Below, one piece after another: positions 23,041 through 35,100 of a DNA stretch of 64,000 nucleotides (position 1 is its first letter; each line of letters starts with the position of its first letter). Below the pieces are notes generated by a model, which saw only the letters and a list, made by a program, of their open reading frames with translations, was not told the origin of the DNA and searched no databases. The DNA is from Euptelea pleiosperma. Lineage: Eukaryota; Streptophyta; Magnoliopsida; Ranunculales; Eupteleaceae. The translations under genes and the position numbers were made by a program. The stretch spans positions 35,617,109 to 35,681,108 of the forward strand of contig CM068542.1 of the NCBI GenBank assembly GCA_035048495.1, read 5' to 3'.

Positions 23041-23467
23041 AGAGGGCATGTTTGGTAGGCCACTGTGCAGGGAAAATAAAATATTTGTGCGCGTTAATAT
23101 TCACCCGGGTGTGTTTGGCAGCCACTTGCCCGCTCCAAATATTTAGCCAGGCCCACAAATTTGCCCGCCGCCGCGGGAAAATCACTATTTTCAATAAAAA
23201 TGAGTTTTTTAATATTAAAAAAGATAAAATTGAGTTTTTTTTTATTCTTTTGACCTAATATGTGGGTCACACACTCGCTTAACCCATATTTGACTTACTT
23301 CAATATGTGGGACCCACACAAATTGAAAGAAAATGAAGTAAGCTAGCTAATACATGTACCAAATATTGTTAAATATTGACATGCTCAAATATTTAGCCAA
23401 GATAATATTCGTCTGGCTAAATATATGCTATTGGAACTATTTTTCTCACGTACCAAACAAGCCCTTA
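23041..23467. mobile_element. TIR MITE (AGGGCATGTTTGGTA ends)
   Basis: The left AGGGCATGTTTGGTA and right TACCAAACAAGCCCTTA are imperfect inverse ends. A CAAATATTTAGCCAGG motif near the left recurs near the right (CAAATATTTAGCCAAG). The target duplication is unclear and the superfamily is not assigned. Confidence 0.6.
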
Positions 23468-23809
23468 CATTAGATTTAGGCAAATATTTTGATTTGTCCC
23501 TTTTTTATAGGTAAAAATAATATTATTTAACTTATCAAAAAAGTAGAATATTATTAAAGAGCTTGGAGACTGAGAAAGACCACCAAGGCGAGGACAAGAC
23601 GAAGCAAAAGCACAAAACAAAAGAAGTCTGAAAAGACACACCACTTACCTAAGGCCCCACAAACAACTAAATTCTTACCAATTACTATTGGAAACCCCAC
23701 ATCCTCGGATCTATAACACCCCCCCCCCTTCTTCATATAGTTTAACCAACTAAAACACTGTTTTCGAAAAGTACTATAAGTTCCCTTCCCACTGCAAATT
23801 TTTTTCCCT

Positions 23810-24114
23810 AAGGCCTTGTTTGATTGCACGAAAATTTTTCCGAGAAAATACATCTGGGATATACCTTAAATGGCTGATTGATTGCAACAGATTTCATTCA
23901 TGTGAGAAAATAAAGGTGTACTTTCAGGTGGAAATGAATTCTCACCTATCTAGATGGGAAATGAATTCCGGGCTTAGTAGGAAAAATTATCCAAATTTAA
24001 ATGGCTTATTAGGGAAAATTATACAGATTTATAATGGCTATCTAACAATGGACAGTTGTGTTTTCGTAAGGAAAATACAATTTTCCCACTTGGTAGTCAA
24101 ACACGCCCTTAAAT
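23810..24114. mobile_element. TIR MITE (TAAGGCCTTGTTTGATT ends)
   Basis: The left TAAGGCCTTGTTTGATT pairs with the right AGTCAAACACGCCCTTA. The interior has paired GAAATGAATTC and GGAAAATTAT motifs. It is related in its ends to 23041-23467, but the interior differs. Non-coding. Confidence 0.6.
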
Positions 24115-24211
24115 TATTTTAGGCCTATATGAGAAGTCTGTCATGTTGCCATTCTCTTTGTATTTCTTTTCCCTTCTTTATTTACAAAGGATGGTGATGT
24201 AAGGTGGATCG

Positions 24212-24472
24212 ATTTTTGTTGCTAACTGCTACTATATGGGTCACTGACCGCACGTATGTTTAGCCCACCCTTTGGTTCACTTTTATACAAAAAATCAGCT
24301 TGTTTGGTGACTTTTAGCCATTGGATTTAGTACTCAAAAAATGGTTGGAGTACTAAAATCTAATGGCTAAAGATCACCAATTAGAGTGATTTTTGGTGTG
24401 TACATTCACTGAGGGGTGCGCTACACATCCATTCAGTCAGCGGGCCAGGAGTGCAGCAGTGAGTAACAAAAA
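24212..24472. mobile_element. MITE, TTACTCACCGCTGCC family (copy 3)
   Basis: The ends ATTTTTGTTGCTAACTGC and GCAGCAGTGAGTAACAAAAA are inverted. The internal arms ATTTTTGGTGTGTACATTCA and TTAGCCATTGGATTTAGTAC match the family. Its right half (from about 24406) is included in the tandem duplication described at 24406-25388. Confidence 0.75.
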
Positions 24473-25388
24473 TGTTGCTAGCTTAGGCTCTTGGCGTAAG
24501 CTACAACTTGTTATAACCCAAAAATCCAACAATGAACGACCTGCAATAAAAATAACGGAAAATTTCTAAAAAGAAAACAAACTTTAATCTATTTACAAAA
24601 AAGAATACAACTTTTCGCAAATCCCAAAAAAGAAAGGGCGTTTCATTACGTGGCACATGTTTATCAAAAAACGCTATTTAAAAGGGCATTTGTCAGTAAA
24701 AAACGCCATTTTAAAGGGCGTTTTTCAGTAATAGACGCCTTTTTAAAAAACGTCTGTCAGACCTCTGACAACTGACAGACGTTATTTTAAAGGACGTGTG
24801 TCAGTAGAAAACGCCCTTTTAAAGGACGTTTTTTACTGACAAACGCCCTTTTAAAGGGCGTTTTTTGATAAACAGGGAACCCCAATTTTTACGCCCATTT
24901 TTGGCGTACCCAGAAGATGAATCAATGGCTGATTTAAGTCGTCGCCTGGCAGACGCCCTTTGAAAGGGCATTTTTTTTCTTCATAAAAACGTTTTTAAAA
25001 AAATCATTTCTCAGTAATAAACGCCCTTTAAAAGGGCGTTTGTCAGACGTGTCAGCCATCGGTCATTCGTTAGTCAGTCGGTGACTGATTCGACTGACAG
25101 TAGATGAAACGCCCTTTGAAAGGGCGTTCGTTTTCTTTTTTGAGATTTGCGAAAAGTTGTATTCTTTTTTGTAAATAGATTAAAGTTTGTTTTCTTTTAT
25201 GCAATTTTCCGTAAAAATAATGCTGCAAATACCGTTAGTACAATCACCGAGGGGTGCGCTAAACATCCATTCAGTGGGCCCGGAGGGCAGCGGTGAGTAA
25301 CAAAAATGGTGCTACAACTTGTTATACCGCGATCCGCGACCCAAAAGTCCAACAATGAACGACCTGCAATAAAAATAATGCTGCCGTG
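24406..25388. repeat. Tandem duplication, one copy split by a foldback element
   Basis: A unit of about 150 bp starts GAGGGGTGCGCT, runs through GTGAGTAACAAAAATG, CTACAACTTGTTATA and CAACAATGAACGACCTGC, and ends TAATGCTGC. It occurs at 24406-24555 plus 25212-25230, and again at 25243-25388. The first copy is interrupted by the element at 24556-25211. The second keeps the uninterrupted target TAAAAATAA at 25370-25378. Confidence 0.85.
24556..25211. mobile_element. Mutator-like foldback element with GGGCGTT arrays
   Basis: A perfect 9-bp target duplication TAAAAATAA lies at 24547-24555 and 25212-25220. The ends start CGGAAAATT, and the terminal inverted repeats match over about 75 bp, including ACAAACTTTAATCTATTTAC and ATACAACTTTTCGCAAAT. 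The interior is a series of AACGCCCTTT and AAAGGGCGTTT half-palindromes with TGTCAG spacers, for example 24841-24863, where 11-bp arms flank one T. A 9-bp duplication with long TIRs is the Mutator (MULE) signature. There is no transposase, so it is non-autonomous. Confidence 0.88.
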
Positions 25389-25397
25389 AAATCTAAA

Positions 25398-25578
25398 GAC
25401 TAAAACTTCTGTCACAACGAATTGCAAATCACACAATCACAAGCCAATGAGTTCTCGGCACGTACCCAAGTGCTTTTTTGCAACGTACCTATGTACTTTT
25501 GCTTTGCGGTGCATAGGCCGAGAACTCATTGGCTTGTGATTGTGTGATTTGCAATCCGTTGGGACAGAAGTTTTACTC
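25398..25578. mobile_element. Near-perfect hairpin MITE
   Basis: Two 62-nt arms (25398-25459 and 25517-25578) pair with about 3 mismatches around a 57-nt loop. The ends are GACTAAAACTTCTGTCAC and, inverted, GAGTAAAACTTCTGTCCC, the same termini as the longer foldback family. The arm interior (TTGCAAATCACACAATCACA) is unlike them. Its transcript would form a long hairpin. Confidence 0.85.
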
Positions 25579-25609
25579 AATTTTAAACTGTGCCGGAACA
25601 TAGAACTGT

Positions 25610-25915
25610 CCGAGATAGACACCTACTTTGCCATGTCGGACCGTTGTATGGGCCATGTGGTACACTCTTAGAATTTTGGTCCATCCCCCGGGTGGACCTA
25701 CGGACCAAAAAAAAATCAGCCCGATTGGTGATTTCTAGCCGTTGGATCTGTTTACTTCAGATAATGCTGGAATTCATGGCTAAAAACCAACCATTGAAAA
25801 GGACTCAATTCCAACAGTTAGAAATCGCCAATGGAGCTGATTATTAGTCTGTAGGTTCACGGAGGAATAGGCCAAATATCCACAGGTCTTTAAGAGGATG
25901 CCACGTGGCACGTAA
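25610..25915. mobile_element. Foldback MITE, GTGGATGTTTGGCC family (copy 4, divergent)
   Basis: GGGCCATGTGGTACACTCTTAG faces CTTTAAGAGGATGCCACGTGGC across a centre with AAATCAGCCCGATTGGTGAT and its inverse. It is a diverged relative of 20396-20797, lying about 250 bp upstream of MRG. Confidence 0.6.
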
Positions 25916-26163
25916 CCAAAGGTAACTCGTCATATTCCGTCCAATTCAGACCAGATCTGATTACTTGGTCTCCGTACAAAGTCGGTAAGGCAGCATTTTA
26001 CCCCAATCTTATGCTTTTTATATCTTTTTATTTATTTTTATTTTTTCGAACGAGGAAGAAGTGAAGAACCAAACACGACAACTGCAATCAGCAGTTAAGG
26101 AGCGCCAGGTAGCGCAGGTTACCTATCCTACACCCCTACTCCCCACTCCCCAATCACCTCGAA

Positions 26164-29100
26164 ATGGGGAGTTCGAACACAGGAGTTAATAACGATACTG
26201 CCACCGACGGTGGCGACGCCAACGGTGATCCTTCATCCGATTCCAGCTCTTTCTGTGAAGGAGAGAAGGTCCTCGCTTACCACGGTCCTCGCACCTACGA
26301 AGCCAAGGTTAGCTCTCTCTCTCTCACTCTCTATTTTCGACTTTCCCCCATCCTTCTCTCTTTGCAGTTTGTTGATTTCTTTACTCCATTCCGCTAATCA
26401 CTAGTTCCTAAGATCTTGATTCCTTGACGGTTACTATTCTTCGCTATAACGTAAATTAGATAGATGTTAAGCATTTGTATATTTGTAGCTTAGGTTTCAG
26501 GTGAGGAGGAAGAGAATAGGAGATCGAGCGGTCGCTCTTCATAAAAAAAAACCCAAAAGGAAAAAAGGAAAAAAATTCATAGATCAGTGTTTTATACTTC
26601 GCAAATGTGAACTATGGAGTGAGAGAAATGGTGCTACTTTGGGTGTTCGACTGACGTAACCTAGCAATTAGGGAACAAGGGAGAATTTGATTTTCATGCA
26701 AGGCACTTTTTTTCTTGGATCATGACACCAAAATATATTTATGTGTTCTCAAACTACTCGCTGTAAAAGAAAAAGAAGAAATACCGTAGAATACTTGTTG
26801 AAAACAGGATGCGGATCATACATGGTAAGTAATTGTTCATAGTTAGTTTATTTCTGAAGACGTCGCTGGTAATTCATATTATTACCAGAAAAAAATATAT
26901 TTGTCCTTAACAACTTTTGGGTATTGCTAAATACCTGCGGCAATGAGTTGCTGCTTTCTCAATGCCGTGGTATTTCAGTTTCAACTTAGCACCACCTATT
27001 TTTTTTGATAAGACAAAAAAGAAAGTGCTAAGGCTGCATTGCTTTACGACTGGGACACTAAACATTTTGAATCAGAGTGACTTGTCATCAACTAGATTCA
27101 AAGTGCTAAGGCTGTGCATGAATGATTTTGGGGAACCAACTCTAATGCCATGTACTGAATTTCTTTCTAGTTAGCCAGTATTATTGTAATTTAGTTCTGT
27201 TGGGACTTGCGGGGTATCCTAATCTAATGTTCCAAAAGGAGAAGATTATTGACATCCATTTTAGTTTGGCTAGCTATTTTGTCATTGCTTTCTGCCATCT
27301 ATCATTGCTCAATGTGATGAAACACCTTATATTAAGAATTGAGGTTTTTCCATGTTTTGGATTACATTTATATACTTTATGCTAGACTTACTCATTCTAT
27401 TATCATCCTGGCTTAAATTTCTTTATTATTAATGCCCTGAAGTTTTGAATTACTTCTTTCATCTATTTTTAAGGTTCAAAAAGTTGAGTTTCGGAAGAAG
27501 GAATGGAGATATTTTGTTCATTACCTTGTAAGTATAGTTTATTTATTTATTTTTTCTTTCCTGGAGCTGATGTCCGTTATTTGTTGAACATACTAAGTTT
27601 TATGATGCTCTTTTGTCACTGATCACCATATGCATGGGTTGCCCCGTTATTTTGATTTTTCGATTTGCTGACTTCATCGCTGCTAGGCACAGACAACTTG
27701 TAGGAAAAACAGAGTTTTTGCTCATTTCTGTCTTTTAGTGACATATTCTCCTCTGTTTTGCAGGGTTGGAACAAAAAGTGAGTACATTTTCTGGTCTATG
27801 ATGATGTGTTGATTACTCTTTGCTGTGGGCATTTTTGACTTTCTTAAATTTTTATCATCAACAGCTGGGATGAATGGGTAGGCATGGATCGGTTGATGAA
27901 ATTCACTAAGGAGAACGTCCTGAAGCAGCAGGCACTTGAAAAAAAACAGGGTGCAGACAAGTATCCCAAGTCAGGCCGTTCAACACAAATTAAGCCTAAA
28001 AACTCTATTGGTTAGTTCAACTCTCTTATGTAATTTCTTTTCTTGATATGTACTCTCTTATGTAATTTGATAGCATTGTCTTGGGGCTTTTGTAATAGTG
28101 TTCCGTTTCTTATGCACAATCTTCAGATAATATTAGTGGTAGAGTACTATGTCATTGTTCTTTGATCATTGCTAAAAGAAGGAAACAGACAACTTCGTAA
28201 AAGCGAAAAAGCCTATGGTGGGAAAGTAGATATATTCCATATTGGAGGTATGAACTATGCCTTGAATACCAAAGCATCCATCCAAGTGTTTCCTTCCACA
28301 TGGATGCTGTACTATAGAACAGTTTTGATATGGGAGATAAGGCACATATTGTCATCAAACATCTATGTGATCATTCTTGGGGTGATACTTCCTCGTCGAT
28401 CGTTAACAGCTATATAAACGGTAATCACTTTATATGATTAGCATAAGTGGACAGTTAAATGAATAGTAAAATGACCACTAATAGGTAATAGATCAGCCAA
28501 TTGCTTACCAGGTGGTTCGTTCCCTGCTTGCTGCCAAGTGGTAACTCTCAGTTGGCCTGATTTAGTGCTGAAGAGCAGATGTAGTAGGGGTCGCAAACCT
28601 GATGATAGTTCCGTTCCGTCAGGGTTAGGTAGATTCAAATAGACCAGCTTGGACTGAGGTGTGTGAACGTGATCTTCCCTGACTTGCTTTGCGAGGTGCG
28701 TTGGTCCCTTGAGACTGATACTTGACCAAGAGCTGGCGCACTGACTTGGAGGGCCCCCAACAAGCAGACCCTGGTGAATCAATGTATGTACTTCGGTCCT
28801 CAGTGAGTAGGTATTACCAGATATCCACGTGGAACTCTAGCAGCTCTTGCTCCACTTCTATACAAATTTTTTTAAACCGATCAAATGCATCTCCGTTTAG
28901 ACGTAATTAAAAGTTTATATAATAGTTCTCAGGTGCACCTAAGGGTTTGTATTTGACAATTGAAGTGCAGTTTTAACGAATTGTTTTTCAGTGTATTGCA
29001 AGTGGACCAAACATGTAGATTCTCATTGCCATTTCATTCTTGAATGATAACTAAAGTGATGCAGTACTTTTAGGATCAGATCTGAGTACCTAATGTCAGG

Positions 29101-32100
29101 ATATGTGGAATAAATCTTCGTGAATGGACAAATTTCAACAGCTCACCTAGACATACCACTTTAGATGTTGTATGTTTGTTCAACACCTATTAGTATTATC
29201 ACTTCTAGGCAATGTTTTAAAAAGCGTATATGAGGTGTTTTGCATTTGTGAGGCAAAGCATTGGCCTCGATTTTTTTTAAGAAAAAAGTTTTAAAGATCC
29301 ATGAAAGCCATAAAAAATGAATCAACTAAAGAAATAAAGAAATGAATAAGAAAAGTTAGGAGTTCTTCTTTTGATAATTTACCGTAGAGATCACCTTGAG
29401 ACAGGACTTTTAAAACTTTAGCTAATTATTATATGATGTCTTTGAAGCAAAAGTTCTTCTTTTATCAGTTAAGGACTTTATTACTTGTTTCCATATCATA
29501 TTTTCTATTTATTAACTTCAATTCAGTAATGCATACTCGTCATGTGGTGTTGTCCCTCTATTGATTAACCCAGTAATTAAACAAGGTATACTTATAGCAA
29601 ACATATTGACGTTGACAATCAGGGTAAGTTGATGACTTATTTGAGAGTTTATTGATTTCAATCTCAAGATTTTTTATTTTTCTCACATAAAACTTAACTT
29701 TTTAATAGTTTATCGCTGTAGAATTTTTGGTTTCTCTACTATAGAAATGTAGTCACTTGAAAACACTTCTAGTTAAAGCTGCCTAGACCATGTAAGTCAT
29801 ATGTACAACTGTACAAGTATAAATAAGAGGAAGATAATTTAAATCATCTTTGTTAGATTGTTTTCAGTATAGAAGATCAAGAGGTGGGGTATTTTGGCGA
29901 AAGAAAGGGAAAAATTAAAAAGTATTTTTTGATATATTTGGCATGTATATGTGCTTGCATACTAGGGGCTTAAGCCTCAACTGCACCTCACGCCTCGAGT
30001 AGGTGAGGCATAATCTTCTTATAAACCAATCGAGGCTTAAGCCTTGAGGAAAGGACCTTGTGCTTCACCTTGAGGCGTAACCTCACATGCCTCAAGGCGG
30101 GATGTTCAAAATACTGCTTCTAGGACACTGGCAATACCCAATCTAAAATGGGTATCAATTCCAATCTAACCTGTTTCATTATGATCCTTCAACTCTTTTT
30201 TTTTCTGGGTGGATAAGCTGGGATTAAACCTGTGATCTCATGGTTGTGGTGGAGTACGTCAATCAATTGGACCTTTCTCATGACTTGACCGTTAGATCAA
30301 TCTCGGATATATACTTCCATAAATATATTAGAGTTTTCCCAGAAAAAGATGAAGAAATATGGCCCTAAAGATGTATCTTTTTTTTGGTGATTGGCATGTC
30401 TAAGTACCCGCGTCTGTATCATAATCGACAATTGCATTAGTGCCAAGATAGCAAAGGTTCATTTCCTTTTCACTTGAGAAGAGTCATAAGACAACTCCAT
30501 GGATTATAGATTAGAGGATGGATTCACAATGACAATGATTCTTTTAGTAAGTCATGCTGTTGTAACACGTGAATGTAACCAGGGAAGAAGAAGATTAGAG
30601 AATGGAGATTTAGGGTTAGAGAAGTAGAGAAGATAAAAGAGGAGAAGAGAATAGAGGATAAACGGTGAAATCCTATAGAGCATAATGAGCTCCATGATTT
30701 CGCCAATATTTATAATATTGAAACTATTCGCATAATTATAAAGACACCCCTATAGAATCTAACATATTACAAATAAGGCCTTGGCAACACCCCCCCTCAA
30801 GATGGTGTGAAGATATCTATCATGCCCAGCTTGGATAACATATTTAGTAGGATACCTTTATTAACCCCTTTAGTCAACACGTCGGCTACTTGATCAATAA
30901 TATTGATATAGGTTGTGCAAATAAATCCACGACTAAGTTTCTCCTTTATGAAATGTCGATCCACTTCAATGTGCTTCGTTCTGTCATTGTTGAAATGGAT
31001 TGTGAGCAATACTGATGGCAGCTTTATTGTCACAATACATATTCATAAGTGCTTTGACAGGGTAGCTCACTGAGCATAGTCTTCAGCCATAACAACTCAC
31101 ACACACTGTTAGCCATGGAGTGGTACTCTCCTTCTACGCTAGAGTGGGCGACAACTAGGTTCTTCTTGCTATGCCATGAAACCAGGTTACCCCCAACATA
31201 ATTGTAGTACCCCGATGTAGACCGCTTGTTTGTAACTGATCCTGCCCAATCAACACTGTATAGTCCTCAACCTGCAGGTGTCCATGCTTGCCAGATAAGA
31301 GTTATTTTCCTGGTGAACCCTTGAGATAGCGTAGAACTCTATGTGTTGCCTCAAAGTGTGGAGAACAAGGGGGCATGCATGAACTGATTAATGACATTGA
31401 CTGCATATGTAATATCTAGTCGTGTCATCGAAAGGTAGATAAGTCGCCCAACAAGTCTCCGGAACTTGCCTTTATCAATAACTAGATCCCTATCAATACG
31501 ATGAAGTCGGTGTTGCTGCTTAATAGGTGTGTCAGCTGGTTTAGCTCCCAAGTTCCTGGACTCCCATAGGGGGTCAAGAACATACTTTCTTTATGAGATG
31601 AACAAGCCCTGCTTCGATCTAGTGACCTCACTACCCAGGAAGTATCTCAAGGGTCCTAGATCCTTGATTTCAAACTCCATCCCTAGGTATTTCTTTAGCT
31701 AGCAAACCTCATATGGGTCATCTTCCGTGACCACAATATCATCCACATACACAATAAGAGCAGTTGTACGACCTTGACTCCTCTTAATGAACAATGTATG
31801 GTCTTGACTCTGTGAGTATCCTATCTTCTTGACTGCTGACCTGAACCTCTCAAACCAGACTCTGGATGACTGCTTGAGCCCTACTAGGCTTTCTTCAGCT
31901 TGCACGCAAGTTCTTTACCCCTAATCAGGCTGAATCCTGGAGGTCCTATTGACGCAGGAGGGGCGAACTGCTCTGCGATTTGAGAAAGGACCTTTGGATA
32001 GACACCGAAATAGCTTGGATTCGCACCAAGATAGTCACTTCCCACTACGTAGAGGATTCCTCAAAGAGAAAATCAATATCTTCTTTTTTTTTTTTGAAAA

Positions 32101-35100
32101 GTGTTTATGTTTTTTTTTAACACGGGTTTTACATTGAATATCAAATTTCATTAATCAAGTCATCCCCTAAAATCAAACGGTACATTACCTTTTATAAGAC
32201 TCCCTACTTGAAGTTTCCTACTTCTAATCTAATTGAACTTTCCTAATTTCAAGCAAACTAAAATAAGCAATTCCTACAAATCTACTAATTGCAAATAAAA
32301 TCTCTCAAAAATCCTAATTCGATTACAACTCAAAAAATCAATTTCTAAACAACTCAAACTCTATCTAAAAATAAAAAAATCAGAATTTTACTATAAGTAG
32401 TAAAACTAAGATTTACTATAAATAGTAAAGATGGGATCCACTTGCTTGACCGAGCATTGATTCGGTGTAGCGGCGGACCATCGTGGTTGAATGCTCCCGC
32501 ATTATACCCTCCTGGTTGAAAAGAATTCGACCTCGAATTCAGATGCAGAGAAATTGATCTTCACCGAAGTGTATTGCAAGTCTTCTCCTTGATTGCCTTC
32601 TTCACACTCTATGTACTTGTTGGTCCAGCAGCAGCATGCTAGCGACCAGATCCTTTTTTTTGTTGCCTTTTTTTTTTCAAAGAACATAAACCAAGTTGCT
32701 CAATTTTTTTTTTTTTGGTCATGAATCGATTCAACCAGGTTGAATCATGGGTCGGGTTGACCTAATACTAGACCTAAAGAGTTGGATAATGGGTTAGGCT
32801 ATAAGAAAATAGGCTGTTGGGCCTAAATAAAATGGACCGACTAAGCAAACATTGGATGAGACAAGTGGGCCAAGCCCATTAGTAATAAAAGGAGAATTTT
32901 GGCCAAGTGGGCTTTTGGCTTACGTAAATTGAAGCCCACAAATTATTTGAGGTGGCCCAATGACGAAAACGCCTAATCTCCATTTGGCTTCCTCCTTAAC
33001 GAAGGGGAAGAGTTTGGGTTTCCAAATTCATTTGGAAACCCAACCTGATCTCTAATGGAGGCACGATGCCGATGAAGGGTGGTGTCGGTGGTGGCGGCAA
33101 CGACAATGGAGTAGAACTCTGGCGATGGCGATCGAAGGGTGGTTGTAGTGGCGTAGGCGCACGGCGGTGGCGATGAGGTGCGTCATCGACTCCCTCTTCG
33201 CCTGTTTCTTCTTCACAGTTGCAGGTGTAGCGGCGGCAACAAAGATGAACTCCGGCGGTGCGACAACAAGAAAGTGCGATAGCTTCCTCCTTTCATTCTC
33301 TTTCTTTTGTTGTTGTTGCTTTGTTGGAGAACTCTCTCCATTTCCCACGTTCTCTGTTGAGGACAACGCATTGATCTCCACCTTTGTGTCGAGCTCCTCG
33401 TCAAATGATTCTAGCTTAGGCTCCCTCTCGGGCAAGAAGTCTTTCTTGCCAATCTTGTAGTTCTCCCACATCTTAACCTCCACCTCGAGTGAATCACCTT
33501 TTTTGTGATTTCCATTCTCGTTCTCCACCTCTGGTCCCATAGGAACCACCAAATTCCTCGAGAGATCTTCGTCTCCATGTGGTTCCTCAACCGGTAGAGA
33601 TGGAAGTTCCATCTTGGGCTTCTACTATTTTAGGGTTTTCTTTTTGTGCGTAGTCCCAATTTATTCTCTGATAAAGGCATCGCCCTTCTCGCACATATCC
33701 ACGATCTTGGCCTTCGATTTGGATTCCGACAATACCACATGCAACGCCTTGAAGTTCATCCATGGCTTCACCTAGACCTTCGCTTCGAAATCTAAATCTA
33801 TAGTCGTCGTAGCAGAATCAATCCGCTCATTCATCTTCTGGCTTATAGCGCATGAAACAGTCGACAGACCTTCGGATTTGTAGATCTTATTATTAAAGTT
33901 CTCGATGGCCTTCTTATTGGTATCGATCGACTCCTTTATTTTACGCTCCATACGATTTATCTGGTCGTTTAGTTTAGCTAATGCGATTGCCAAAGACCGT
34001 GAACCAATCTGAGATATCTTTCCGAAACACAATTAAGGATTTCGAACCTAGCTCTGATACCAAATTTGACGCAGGACGGGAAAACCGCTCTATGATTTGA
34101 GAAATGATCTTCGGCTTTACACTGAAATAGCTTGGATTTGTACCAAGATAGTGATTTTGCACCACGGAAAGAATTCCTCAAAGAGAAGATCAATATCAAA
34201 TTTCATTAATCAAGTCATCCCCTAAAATCAAAGGGTACATCACCTTTTATAAGACTCCCTACTTGAAGTTTCCTACTTCTAATCTAATTGAACTTTCATA
34301 ATTCCAAGCAAACTAAAATAAGCCACTCCTACTACAAATCTACTAATTGGAAATAAAATCTCTCAAAATCCTAATTCGATTACAACTGAAAGAACTAATT
34401 TCTAAACAACTCAAACTCTATCTAAAAATAAAAAAAATCAGAATTTTACTATAAATAGTAAAAATGGTGTCCACTTGTTTGCCAGGCACTTATTCGGTGT
34501 AGCAGCGGAGCCAAGGGGGCGAGGGTGGGCACTGAACTTTGAAAGTCTAAAAGGCCAAAACAAAATATATATTCCAAAACTACCCTTTTGCCCACCCACC
34601 CTGTATATATATGGGAAAATTCATTTGGACCCCACAAATTGTGAAAGCACCGGAAAGTAAAACTTTGCTCACACCCACGACGACCACTCCCATGATCGCC
34701 CCCAATATGAGCCACGTGGTACACTTTTAGAGGATACTGACTGTGTGGATGTTTGGCCAATCCCTAGATGAGCCTACAAACAAAAAATCAACCTGATTGG
34801 TGATTTCAAACCTTTTGATCCTTGTACCCCAAATAATGGTCAATAATGCTCAAATTTCTACGGTTAAAATCAACCCATGAAAATGACTCCAATCCAATGC
34901 TTAGAAATTACTTATGAGGCTGATTTTTGATTTTGTAGGCCCATCTATGGATTTGCCAAACATCCATACGGTCAGCATCCTCCAAAAGTGTGTCACGTGG
35001 CTCCTATTGTAGACGGTCATTGGATGCAGGCATTGTGGGCGGTCAGCGTAGATTTTACTCGGTGCGCTTTTGCACTTTGTGGGGTCAAATAAAACTTCAT

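Larger units (their letters stand above)
31950..34502 (-). mobile_element. Non-autonomous LTR retrotransposon nested in copia B
   Basis: LTRs 31950-32501 and 34067-34502 begin TGACGCAGGA(G/C)GGG and share GAAATAGCTTGGATT, ATTTCATTAATCAAGTCATC and CTATCTAAAAATAAAAAAAT. The complement of a tRNA-Met primer site (GCTCTGATACCA, 34051-34062) sets minus-strand orientation. The interior is only about 1.6 kb, without protease, integrase or RT. The right LTR is cut short by the next element. It splits copia B's RT domain between VYM and PPGF codons. Confidence 0.8.

Noticed and set aside
24640..25130. CRISPR-like regular repeats
   Set aside because: The units are palindromic, unequal in spacing and lie within a bounded foldback transposon in plant nuclear DNA. 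There are no spacers of constant length or cas genes.
28438..28782. 114-residue minus-strand open frame in MRG intron 4
   Set aside because: No family recognised and no flanking gene structure. It may be a fragment of an unidentified repeat.
33167..33460. Plus-strand 97-residue frame at the nested LTR element
   Set aside because: It is antisense to the element's own minus-strand ORF remnant, which agrees with the primer-site orientation.
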